Source: a virus. Taken from it: 64,000 nt of DNA. The notes under the pieces are model-generated. The model was not told where the DNA came from. It saw only the letters and a list, made by a program, of their open reading frames with translations, and made no database searches. The stretch lies in the IMG/VR virus record IMGVR_UViG_3300009159_000049, positions 1 to 64,000 of that record; one strand, 5' to 3'. The translations under genes and the position numbers were made by a program. This document shows positions 24,973 to 34,300 of the stretch, piece by piece. The first letter of the stretch is position 1. Each line of letters opens with the position of its first letter.

Positions 24973-27237
24973 TTACAGTTCACATGCGCCGCCGGTGCAA
25001 GCGTAGGTTTGAGACGACTCTGTATGGTCAGTCTTCTCGTACCTAGAGAGCTTAGCCCAGTCGATCTTTGGAAAAGTGTTTACCCTGCTTGTGTACTCAT
25101 TCTTATCTATCTCTTCGTATGGCGTTCCTGTGTAGGTGCCATTGTTCTTAGGTAAGAAGCTAATGCCAGAGATAGCATCAAAGTTACGATACACCCAATG
25201 TCCTGCATCTAGCCACTCGTTAGGCTCAAGATACACAGTAGCTGATACCGAGTGCTCAGCCCAGTTAAGCTTCCAAGTCATCCAGTTGTCTAGCTGCTCT
25301 AGTGCTGTTTGTTGATCCTTTGTAATAGCTCCTTCTGGCGATGCACATGGAAACTCAAAGCATACAAGCGACTGATCTTCAGGTGCTTGAATCCAAGGAA
25401 CTCCAGCGTCTCTTAGCATGTTAGCTACAGGGCTATCAGCTCTTTCTCTAACTCGTCTGATGTAATACTCAGAGAACCTAGCATGAATGCCAGAAGAGCA
25501 TCCAAATAAAACTGCACTGTCTCCAGATGGCTTAACACAAGTGTCTGCAGCTGCTCGGCCAATTCCAAACCTTTCAGCAAACTCTGTATTAGTTTTAGCT
25601 ACCACAGACCTTAGCTTTTTAAGGAGATCATCTCTGCCTTCAGAGCCAGGTCTTAGCAGTGGGCAGTCCATCTGTCCAGTGATGTCTACTCCTAGTAGCC
25701 TTTCTTCTTGGCAGTTATCTTTCCACTCTCTTCGAATGTACTTGAAGTCTGTCAGGCAGGCTTGCATAGTTCCAAAGATAGTAGCTATGCGTACTTTCTT
25801 TTTAAGAGTCTCAGCAGTGTCATCGTGTCTAGCGACCACGATAGACAAGTTACAAAACTGATAAGGTCTAAGAATAATTTCAGCACAAGGGTTAGTGCCG
25901 AAGTCTCTTGGCTGCCTTCTTTCAGGTAGAGTCCTAAGCACGCCATCCCTGTTGAAGATGCCACGCTCTCCTGACCCGCTCTTAGCTAAAGATAGCCACT
26001 CTTCCATAAACTCTATAGAGGTAGGCTTGCTATCGTATACGGCTGAGTTATTAGCCATAGTTCGATGTATACTGCTCTCCCACCAGTTTCCGCTCTTAGC
26101 CAGTCTCATGTCTTTAGAGTCAAGGTCGCTAAGCGAGATCTCACTAGCTCTTCTAACTCCACCTACTTGCACGATCTTTCCAGTCATGCAGGCTAGGTCA
26201 TGACAGTCTACATCGCTAAGTGACCGACCCTGCCTAGATAGAATAAGCGTCCTTGCAAACTGTAGCAGTGTTTTGAGAGGATCAGGACCGCTAGCCCTAC
26301 CTCCTTTAATGCTGAGTCTTGCTCCAGCTGGTCTGATCTTGCTGAAGTCAAACTCAATGTCTTTACCATTGAACCAAGCTTCCATACCTGCGTAGAGGGC
26401 ATCGCACCATCCTTCGGTTGTATCGATGATTCCCATCTTTGCTGGTGGCTTGCCAGTCTGTCTTTTTACAGCAGGCAGCTGCTCAACATACCGACGCTCT
26501 ACTGAGAAGCCAGCGCCAGTACCTTGCATGAGAATATAAAGTAACTCACTGAACGATCTGATGTCAGTGATTGGCATGTAGCTACAGTTGTATACTCCAA
26601 CGTGGCACCTATCTAATGCCTTTCCAGCCATCTGAATAACTCGCATTGCTGGAGTGGCGTCCATTCGCTGCAGATACTCTTTAAGTTCTTTGAACTCTTG
26701 CTTGGTAACCTTTTCAGCAAAGTCCTGCTTTGCAAAGAAACTCATTACTCGGTTTACGCATTCTCCCCAAGTTTCTCTTCTTCCAAGTTCTTCGTTCCAC
26801 TTTGAGAACTTGCTGATGAACTGGTAGTACTGAAGCGCAGATGGAAAGTAGTTGTTATCTTCATCCACCAGACGCCTCAGCTCTGGGTCTACTGGATGGT
26901 TTACTCTTTCTTGCTTTCTTTTTTCTTTAAATATGGTGTAGTGTTCAGCGCCTTCAAAGTACCCTAAAGCCCATAGCTGTTGAATTACCGTATGTTGAAG
27001 TGCTTCAACTTCTATAGGTTCTTCGTCAACCTTCTTGTTTAGGATGTTAGCAACGGCTTTAGAGACTTTAACTCCTGCAACTTGAGCTTCTTCATCTGTG
27101 CTTTGTAGTCCGTTTTTAAAGCATCTCTCAACGGCTGATGCAATCTTAGTGGCTTCAAACGCTACTACGTTTCCGTTCCTTTTCTTTACTTTCCTAGACT
27201 CTAAACTTAAAGACTTCTTAACTCCAGCAGTAACCAT
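24973..27237 (-). CDS. nrdJ: Class II (adenosylcobalamin-dependent) ribonucleoside-triphosphate reductase
   Basis: 754 residues, close to the roughly 740 of monomeric Lactobacillus-type RTPR. It makes deoxynucleotides using B12 instead of a separate radical subunit, so it works with or without oxygen. Residues about 16-105 form an ATP-cone regulatory domain. NPCAEI at 449-454 holds the thiyl cysteine (Cys451) and Glu453, with Cys462 eleven residues on, the spacing of the active-site pair; PSGDSAVLFGCSSGIH is the phosphate-binding region; the tail YACTGGACEL supplies the CxxxxC shuttle. GGAGG SD. It is a minus-strand gene ending at a bidirectional terminator. Confidence 0.92.
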   Translation of the reverse strand: MVTAGVKKSLSLESRKVKKRNGNVVAFEATKIASAVERCFKNGLQSTDEEAQVAGVKVSKAVANILNKKVDEEPIEVEALQHTVIQQLWALGYFEGAEHYTIFKEKRKQERVNHPVDPELRRLVDEDNNYFPSALQYYQFISKFSKWNEELGRRETWGECVNRVMSFFAKQDFAEKVTKQEFKELKEYLQRMDATPAMRVIQMAGKALDRCHVGVYNCSYMPITDIRSFSELLYILMQGTGAGFSVERRYVEQLPAVKRQTGKPPAKMGIIDTTEGWCDALYAGMEAWFNGKDIEFDFSKIRPAGARLSIKGGRASGPDPLKTLLQFARTLILSRQGRSLSDVDCHDLACMTGKIVQVGGVRRASEISLSDLDSKDMRLAKSGNWWESSIHRTMANNSAVYDSKPTSIEFMEEWLSLAKSGSGERGIFNRDGVLRTLPERRQPRDFGTNPCAEIILRPYQFCNLSIVVARHDDTAETLKKKVRIATIFGTMQACLTDFKYIRREWKDNCQEERLLGVDITGQMDCPLLRPGSEGRDDLLKKLRSVVAKTNTEFAERFGIGRAAADTCVKPSGDSAVLFGCSSGIHARFSEYYIRRVRERADSPVANMLRDAGVPWIQAPEDQSLVCFEFPCASPEGAITKDQQTALEQLDNWMTWKLNWAEHSVSATVYLEPNEWLDAGHWVYRNFDAISGISFLPKNNGTYTGTPYEEIDKNEYTSRVNTFPKIDWAKLSRYEKTDHTESSQTYACTGGACEL

Positions 27238-27355
27238 TGGTTATAACCTCCGTGTTTGTTAATATGTCCATCCTTAAACATAATTTCATCCAAACGGCAT
27301 CCAACTATGGCTTGGTATGCCAAGAGTTGGTACTATCGTGATGGAGGACCTTCTA

Positions 27356-28636
27356 ATGCCAGTTCAAGAAGAACGCAATCCCAAGACTGATCTTCACCTG
27401 CTGCTTAGAGCCAAGCAGATGTCTGATCAGCGTAACTATCATGAAAAGAACAAAATATTGAGGAATCTTTTAGTTGATAAGCCAGAAGACTTTGTCATAG
27501 ATTCCGATCTTAACAAAAAGTTTGTAGGGATAACGCACGTTCCAACTTCATTCAAGGTCCATGCTCCTAGGGATATTATCCCCTCTTCAATTTCGAGGCA
27601 AGAACGGATGGATAAAATTGCTGAAGACTTGGCTTGGAGTTACGTTCCAGACCTAGTAAATACTTATGTTTTAGCGTCAAAAGAAGTTTATGAAAAAGTT
27701 GCTAGGGCTCTTTTACCACGTACGCACGCGTGGATCAGTCCAACATCTGACAAAGTACTTGTCGAGAGTGGAGACGTCTCCACTACTCTTGAGAAGGCAG
27801 GAGTTAGCAACAAGGTTGGAAAGCCAAACCTTAACTCTCCTTGGATATTAGTTAAGTGTGCTAGTGACACCTTGGTGTCTAGCGTGCTTGGTCCAGTTGC
27901 TCAGGCCTTCATGCTTAAGCCTTCAAAGTTCTCAGACCATATAGGTGGACCTACTCCTTTAGCTTCCATGATCGCTGGTGGCGCCTTAACTGCTGGCTTA
28001 GGCTACGGAGCAGGTACCATAGCTGAGAACATAGCCCCTGGAGTATTTGAAAAGGGCAAGCTAAGAAAGAGAATGGCTATGCTAGGCGGTCTTGTAGGTG
28101 CTCTTCCAGGTGCTGCAATGGGTGGAATAGGCATGCACACTTGGGACGCTAAAAGCAATCCTGATAGGGATTCTAACTCTATAAAAGCTTTCACATCACC
28201 AAACGTAATATTTGGAAACTCAACTATAACTAAGGCTTCTGAAGCGTTATCTCAGATTCAGCCAGAGATATCTGAAGAGATGCAGAAGTCATCTAACTTC
28301 TTTGGTGGAGGCGGAATAAGCCTAGCCCCTGTGCCTGTAGACGCTTTCAATAGGCTTGTTCTTAATGATCCTTTCTCTCCTCCTTATATGCAGGCAGCTA
28401 CTATGGGCGTTGTCAGTGCAGCTAACAGCATGGGAGGAGGCACTGGCTTTATTACTCCTATGGACATAGCTAGGGTTGGCATAGGCATGGGAGCTGGATA
28501 TGTTCAGGCTACTTTGGGTGGAAAAGTATTAGGAGCTTTGGTAGGCTTGACTCCACAGGCTCAAAGAACTTTGCAGGGAGCTGGTGTTGTGGCTGGTGCA
28601 CTTAAAGCTGTGGTTCCTGGGTTCTTTGGTCAATAA
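27356..28636 (+). CDS. Glycine-zipper virion-like protein
   Basis: 426 residues from ATG 27356 (GGAGG eight bases upstream). Not recognised. The N-third is soluble and charged; residues about 190-240 and 345-410 contain long glycine-rich hydrophobic stretches (GGALTAGLGYGAGTIAE; MGGGTGFITPMDIARVGIGMGAGY). It ends in VVPGFFGQ, a peptide also found in the 30323 gene with identical DNA. A dispersed palindrome sits at 27767-27784 in frame as S-G-D-V-S-T. Probably a membrane-active internal virion protein (inference). Confidence 0.55.
   Translation: MPVQEERNPKTDLHLLLRAKQMSDQRNYHEKNKILRNLLVDKPEDFVIDSDLNKKFVGITHVPTSFKVHAPRDIIPSSISRQERMDKIAEDLAWSYVPDLVNTYVLASKEVYEKVARALLPRTHAWISPTSDKVLVESGDVSTTLEKAGVSNKVGKPNLNSPWILVKCASDTLVSSVLGPVAQAFMLKPSKFSDHIGGPTPLASMIAGGALTAGLGYGAGTIAENIAPGVFEKGKLRKRMAMLGGLVGALPGAAMGGIGMHTWDAKSNPDRDSNSIKAFTSPNVIFGNSTITKASEALSQIQPEISEEMQKSSNFFGGGGISLAPVPVDAFNRLVLNDPFSPPYMQAATMGVVSAANSMGGGTGFITPMDIARVGIGMGAGYVQATLGGKVLGALVGLTPQAQRTLQGAGVVAGALKAVVPGFFGQ
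27767..27784. repeat. Dispersed palindrome site 5
   Basis: AGTGGAGACGTCTCCACT, perfect 18-base dyad in the 27356 gene. Confidence 0.92.
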
Positions 28637-28641
28637 GCTAA

Positions 28642-28670
28642 GTGACAACAAGCTTAAATTAGTGTAGTAT
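28642..28670 (+). promoter_or_regulatory. Candidate sigma70-type promoter
   Basis: GTGACA, 17-base spacer, TAGTAT, in the 60-base gap before the 28697 gene; optimal spacing and near-consensus hexamers. Confidence 0.55.
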
Positions 28671-28696
28671 TGTGTTTTAACTGAAAGGGATAATAA

Positions 28697-29065
28697 ATGG
28701 ACGTTCCGGCTTTAATCATTAAGAAGACATATAAATACAACCAGATTGAGTTCTGGGCTGAAGGTGGCCTCATAAACATTCATGATAATAGAGACGGATC
28801 TGATAAGGTCGAGCCTACCTCGGTAATGAGAAGGCGAGCAAAAGCCTTGTTTGAAGAGTCTACCAGAGTTCAGCATCAAGACGAGAAGACTCAGATTATT
28901 GCAGCGGCTAGAGACATTATGCTATGTATTCAAGAAGCTAAAGAGCAGGGCGACCCTACAGACCCAAAGGTAGCTGCTCAGCTAGCACACGACAACCGAA
29001 AGATCTGGTCAACTGGAGCTAGCGTACCAAAGGGTGTAACCAACTCAGGAATCATACTAGGATAA
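28697..29065 (+). CDS. Hypothetical protein
   Basis: 122 residues, no recognised family. Charged, with an acidic-basic alternation and a helical middle (VMRRRAKALFEESTRVQHQDEK). First gene after a candidate promoter, so it may begin the operon that leads into the RNA polymerase genes. SD AAAGGG. Confidence 0.5.
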   Translation: MDVPALIIKKTYKYNQIEFWAEGGLINIHDNRDGSDKVEPTSVMRRRAKALFEESTRVQHQDEKTQIIAAARDIMLCIQEAKEQGDPTDPKVAAQLAHDNRKIWSTGASVPKGVTNSGIILG

Positions 29066-29069
29066 CACC

Positions 29070-29957
29070 ATGCCTCCAGTTAAGACCCAAGCTCAGATTA
29101 ACGCAGAAGCTATAGCTCCAGGAAGGCAGCCTACTGAGCCTTACAACGGCTGGGGTAAGCTACCTGTAAACACACAGAATCTTTTAACCTCTAAAAGAAA
29201 TTACACAAAAGAAATATTTAACTCAGCAGCTCACGCTAAGACTAGGGAAGCAGTAGCTAGATACCCTTTAAATGATAGTTCTTTTAGCAATAAACTTATA
29301 GACAAGTCTATTCCAATAGTTGGGCCAAGCGCCCCTCCTGCCCAGTTAGGAGCCAATCGAGTAGCTCCTGCTGACGCAGCTTCGTTTGCTGGGTCTTTAA
29401 TGGGCGCTAGCAGTGCAGGATTAGCTGGACTTCCTATGACTGCAATGTCTGGTCAGACTATAAAGCCAGTTAAAGGTGGGGCTTCTGTAGATTTAAACAA
29501 AGGTACTGTAACCCCTACTGCAGCTACCAAACCTACTCTAGGAAAGCAAGGAGCAGCGATGGACGATAAGCAAATGTTTAAAGTAGCCTTCTTGGCCAAG
29601 TGCATTGATGAAGGCCTCAACCTTGATGAGATAAAGATACGAGTAAAACAAGCTCTGTACTTTGCAGAGAAGAGGGCTCTTGATCTTAGTATTCTTGGAC
29701 AACTAGGCTCTATTCCTCTTGTAGGCTTGGCAGGCCTTACAGCAGCGGGTGCAGGCGGGTACTACTTAGGAAACCAAGTAGTTGGACCAGGTTTGCATAA
29801 CGTAACCAAGGCTCCTATTCCATCTAGAGAAGAGATGTTAAACGAGGAGCTTACAAACGAGTACGATAGGCAGGCAACACTTATTAAACGACAGACGGAG
29901 ATGGCTAAACGTAGACGAGAACGAGACAGAGGAATTTCAGGTGTTACTAGGTATTAG
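29070..29957 (+). CDS. Virion-like protein with glycine-rich membrane segment
   Basis: 295 residues. Pro/Ala/Thr-rich N-half, a helical stretch FKVAFLAKCIDEGLNLDEIK around 168-187, a hydrophobic GSIPLVGLAGLTAAGAGGYY segment near 210-230, and a very basic C-terminus (KRQTEMAKRRRERDRG). Lacks a known domain. The combination of glycine-rich span plus basic end matches other putative internal virion proteins here. Confidence 0.5.
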   Translation: MPPVKTQAQINAEAIAPGRQPTEPYNGWGKLPVNTQNLLTSKRNYTKEIFNSAAHAKTREAVARYPLNDSSFSNKLIDKSIPIVGPSAPPAQLGANRVAPADAASFAGSLMGASSAGLAGLPMTAMSGQTIKPVKGGASVDLNKGTVTPTAATKPTLGKQGAAMDDKQMFKVAFLAKCIDEGLNLDEIKIRVKQALYFAEKRALDLSILGQLGSIPLVGLAGLTAAGAGGYYLGNQVVGPGLHNVTKAPIPSREEMLNEELTNEYDRQATLIKRQTEMAKRRRERDRGISGVTRY

Positions 29958-29968
29958 AAAGGACTAAT

Positions 29969-30322
29969 ATGAGAGATTCTAGTATTTTAAATCAGTTTGG
30001 GCTTGGTGGTGTAGGTGTTAAATATAGACAGCTGTCTGGGACTACCTCTCAAGGTTTTCCTATACTAGGCGGCCCAATGGCTCCAAACACTACTCAAGAA
30101 GAGTATGAGAATATACCGCTTCAGTATGATGTTAAAGTTAAGATATTTGATCTTAGCGATCCTGAAGAACTTAAAGAGTATACTAAAATTAGAGATTTAG
30201 CTGCTAACAGGGCTTGTGTAATTATAGACAGAACTAAGATTATTTCAGAAGATAAGAAGCTTAGTATTCACATGGAGTGGGCTGACGTTCAAGGAAAGTT
30301 AGCACCTAACAGGAGAACTTAA
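29969..30322 (+). CDS. Hypothetical protein
   Basis: 117 residues. Short glycine-rich start, then a beta/alpha domain (YDVKVKIFDLSDPEELKEYT and ACVIIDRTKIISEDKKLS). Not recognised. The next gene's ATG follows its stop immediately, so they are likely co-translated. Confidence 0.5.
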   Translation: MRDSSILNQFGLGGVGVKYRQLSGTTSQGFPILGGPMAPNTTQEEYENIPLQYDVKVKIFDLSDPEELKEYTKIRDLAANRACVIIDRTKIISEDKKLSIHMEWADVQGKLAPNRRT

Positions 30323-31390
30323 ATGCCAGATCAATACTTTGACGACAATCAATGGGACAACCTAAAAAGAGTAGGACTATTCAGCTTACTTGCTGGAGGC
30401 GGTATTGCTGGAACTAAACATCTACTTAACTCTTTTAATAGTGGCTTAGACAACAAAGCGTTTAGTACAGGCACTCCTGGAAACAACACTATAGAAGTGC
30501 CCGTTCCTGGGCAGGAGGCCTTACCTGGAGCCTCTTACAATGTTGAAAAAAGACAAGCGCGTAAGGCAAGGGGTAAGGGTAGTAAGTATAAGCCATTTAG
30601 CCCAGGGAGTGGTGTATCTATAAAAGACACAGAAAATGAAAAGCAATCAGAGTGGAAAACAGAGGACTTGGCTAATATGGCCTATGCCCCTGCTCTAGTT
30701 GCAGCTACAGGTGCTGGCCTAGGAACAGGATACGGAGTTATTAATCACCTATTTAGAGAAAAAAGAAAAAGAGATGCTGCTCAAGAGTTAGAAGATGCTA
30801 AGCGTGAGTTTGGAGAGGCTTTAGTAGAAGCTCATTCAAACAGGCTGCCTGAACCTGTTAAAGCAACCGGTAAGCCTGGGTTCTTTGGTCAAAAAAAAGC
30901 AGAAGCTAAGTCTACTACACTAGCTCAAGATTTAGAAAAGTTGGCTAGCTTATGTTTGCATGTTACTAAAGAAAAGAAAGCAGAAGCTCCTCCAGGCCCA
31001 TTACAAAACGCGTTTAGCTATGTCGGTAATAAGGCTATGGAAGGAGCCTCAGCAGTAGGAAACTATATGCTTCCTACACTTGAAGATCTTAAAAACTTAG
31101 GAAGTCAAGCTTTTACAGCTGTTAAACCTTATGCAACTGGGTATTTAGGTTTAGCAGGAGCTCTAGCTTTAGGAGCTGGAGCAATCGGCACAAACACAGG
31201 GTACACTCATGCTAAGAATAACGATCCAGAGGAACTTGAGCATCAGAGGTATTTAAATGAGTTTTTAACTAGAAGACAATCTGAGGGCATGCCGATTTAC
31301 TCAGTACCTGTTCCTGTTAAAGTAAACAAAAAGAAAAAAACTCTAACTCCAAAAAGCGACGTTAACGAACAACTTTCAGAAGAGGCCTAA
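30323..31390 (+). CDS. Glycine-rich membrane-segment protein upstream of RNA polymerase
   Basis: 355 residues, not recognised. Hydrophobic glycine-rich segments at about 17-35 (VGLFSLLAGGGIAGTKHLL), 112-135 and 273-295 (LGLAGALALGAGAIGTNTG). Residues 180-190 contain KPGFFGQKKAEAK, sharing 18 identical bases with the end of the 27356 gene. SD AGGAG lies in the previous gene. One base separates it from the polymerase gene, so it may be co-expressed and co-packaged with the polymerase. Confidence 0.5.
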   Translation: MPDQYFDDNQWDNLKRVGLFSLLAGGGIAGTKHLLNSFNSGLDNKAFSTGTPGNNTIEVPVPGQEALPGASYNVEKRQARKARGKGSKYKPFSPGSGVSIKDTENEKQSEWKTEDLANMAYAPALVAATGAGLGTGYGVINHLFREKRKRDAAQELEDAKREFGEALVEAHSNRLPEPVKATGKPGFFGQKKAEAKSTTLAQDLEKLASLCLHVTKEKKAEAPPGPLQNAFSYVGNKAMEGASAVGNYMLPTLEDLKNLGSQAFTAVKPYATGYLGLAGALALGAGAIGTNTGYTHAKNNDPEELEHQRYLNEFLTRRQSEGMPIYSVPVPVKVNKKKKTLTPKSDVNEQLSEEA

Positions 31391-31391
31391 A

Positions 31392-34300
31392 ATGGCTGGA
31401 ATATTCTCAGACGATGAAGACAACCTAATACCAGAGCCGACGCTAAGCAAGCCAGTCGGCTTGGTTAGTTCTAAGGCTCCTTTAAAGCCAGTAGCGCCAC
31501 CGCCAACCATGCGTCGGTTTGATGATGTAGCAGCTACTAGAGCTGCTATATTCGGAGGAGTTCAAGCGTCTGCAGCTGGCATTCAGCCTTTAGTAAATCA
31601 AAGGCACACTTTAAGCATTGCTGAAGTTGGCTGGAATGACGAAGAAGAAACTAAGTCAATTAAGTCACAGAAAGAAGCTATCTTAAAAGGTAACACTCTT
31701 AGCAGAAGCCTAAAGGGTACTCTTAACCTTACAGATAATGAGACAGGCGAGGTCTTAGATTCTAAGAGAACAACTCTAGCCAAGGTTCCTTATCTTACAG
31801 ACAGGGGAACGTTTATAGTAAAAGGCACAGAGTACACGCTGGCAAATCAGATGCGACTTAAGCCTGGAGTGTTCACAAGAGTTACAAATAGCGGTGACGT
31901 AGAGAGTCACGCAAACATAATGCCTGGAAAAGGCGCATCGCATAGATACTCGCTTGACCCAGCTAAAGGAGTTTTTTCTATAGGATTCGGTCAGTCTTCT
32001 GTTCCTATAACTCCACTTCTTAAGGCTTTGGGCGCTAGCGACAAGCAGCTGAGAGAAGCTTGGGGTAATGAAATATACCAAGCCAACGCTGATACAGACG
32101 ACCCAAGCCATCTTGATAAAATATTCAACAGAATAGCTAAATCAAAGCCAGGCGACGTAGTCACTCCTGAGAGCAGGAAGAAGTCGGTGATTGAGGCTAT
32201 GTCAAAGATGGAGATGGACCCAGAGGTTAACTCACGGACACTTGGTAGCCCGTTTGCCAATGTTTCAGCAGACTCTATCATAGCAGCTACAAAAAAACTG
32301 CTTGCAGTTCATAGGAAAGAACAAGATCCAGACGACCGTGACGCTATGTCGTACCAGTCTATGATAGGGCCAGAAGACCTATTTTCAGAAAGGGTAAAGG
32401 TAGCCCATAGAGTAATGAGGCCGCTGCTATGGAAAGCCAGCTTTAAAAAGAACCTAAGCTCTTTTGCTCCTGGGTTTCTAGACTCTCAGATAAATGGCGC
32501 TATTATGACTAGCGGACTTGGTCAGCCTCTTGAAGAGGTCAACCCAGCCGACTTGCTTAATCAGATAACTAGGGTTAGTAGACTTGGAGAGGGTGGTATA
32601 CCTTCTCTTCAATCAGTGCCAGAAGAAGCTCGTAATGTGCAGCCATCTCACTTCGGGTTTGTAGACCCTTTATTAACTCCTGAGTCTCTTAAGGTTGGAG
32701 TGGATAGCAGAATAGCTATCAACTCTCGTAAGGGCATAGACGGAAAGGTTTATGGTAGCTTTAGAGACGTCAATACAGGAGAAGACGCATGGAAAACTCC
32801 TCAAGAGCTTGCAGGATCTGCAATAGCTTTTCCAAATCAAATGGCAGACAAAACCAATAATAAGATAGCTGCACTGGTCAACGGAAAGATCAAGTACGTA
32901 GACAGGAAAGACGTTAACTACGAGCTTCCAAGAATGGAAAGCTCCTTTAACCACTTAGCAAACATGATTCCTCTTAAGAGCGCAACTAAAGGCCAGAGAG
33001 TTATGATGGGCGCTAGAATGCTTACGCAGGCGCTACCCCTTCAAAACCCAGAATCTCCTTATGTGCAATCGGGAATGCCAGACGAAGACGATAAGTCTTA
33101 TGAAGAATCTTATGGCGGCCACATGGGTGCTGTAAGGTCTACCGTAGCAGGACAGGTTATAAAAGTGGATGGAGACGAGATACACATTAGGGGTGATGAC
33201 GGACAGCTGCATAAGAAAGAGATTTACAACAATCTTCCATTCAATCGTAAGACGTTTTTGCACAATACGCCTACCGTAAAAGTAGGAGATGTAGTTGGAA
33301 ATGGAGACCTATTGGCTAGGTCTAACTATACTGACGATAAAGGTACAGCTGCTTTAGGTACAAATCTAAGGTCGGCGTACATACCTTACAAAGGATACAA
33401 CTTTGAAGACGCGATTGTCATATCTGAAGGCGCAGCAAAGAGATTAACGTCAGAGCATATGTACCAGCATGAGGCTGAGCTTGGCGACGATTCAAAGCAT
33501 GGAAAGAAGCCTTTTTTAACTCTGTTTCCTTCTGAGTACTCTAAGGAAGCCCTGTCTGGCATGGATGACAACGGTGTTATAAAGGCTGGCACAGTTGTAA
33601 GAAAAGGTGACCCACTTATCTTACAAGCTAACATACTGTCAAGAGCCCATAATCAGCAGGTTGGAAGATCACGTAACGGGTTTACAAACGCAACAACTAC
33701 ATGGGATCACGAGAACGAAGGAATAGTAACTGACATAGCTCAAACTAAAAAGGGGTATTCGGTAACTGTTAAAAGTCTTAACCCGATGAAAGAAGGTGAC
33801 AAGCTCTCTGGAAGGTATGGAGATAAGGGTGTTATAGCTGCAGTTATACCAGAAGATAAAATGCCTAGAGACGCGCAAGGTAGACCTTTTGAAATACTTC
33901 TTAATCCACTAGGGGTTATAACTAGAACCAATCCAAGCCAGATGGTAGAGGCAGCTCTTGGAAAAGTTGCTGAGAAGACAGGAAAGCGCTACGCTATAAA
34001 AGACTTTGATAACATTAATGACCTTACAGAGTTTGCAATAAATGAGCTTAAGCAAAACAACCTTAGCGACATGGAAGACATCGAAGACCCAGAATCAGGT
34101 AAGAAGATAAAGAACATCTTCACTGGTAACAGGTTCTTTATGAAGCTTCACCATACCTCAGAGTCTAAAGGACAAGGCCGCGGTATAGCTAGCGGATACA
34201 CTGCAGAGGAAACTCCAGCAAAAGGTGGAGAAGAAGGCAGCAAGCGCATGGCTCTTATGGATGTTAATGCACTTCTATCTCATGGTGCTCATGAGGTTCT

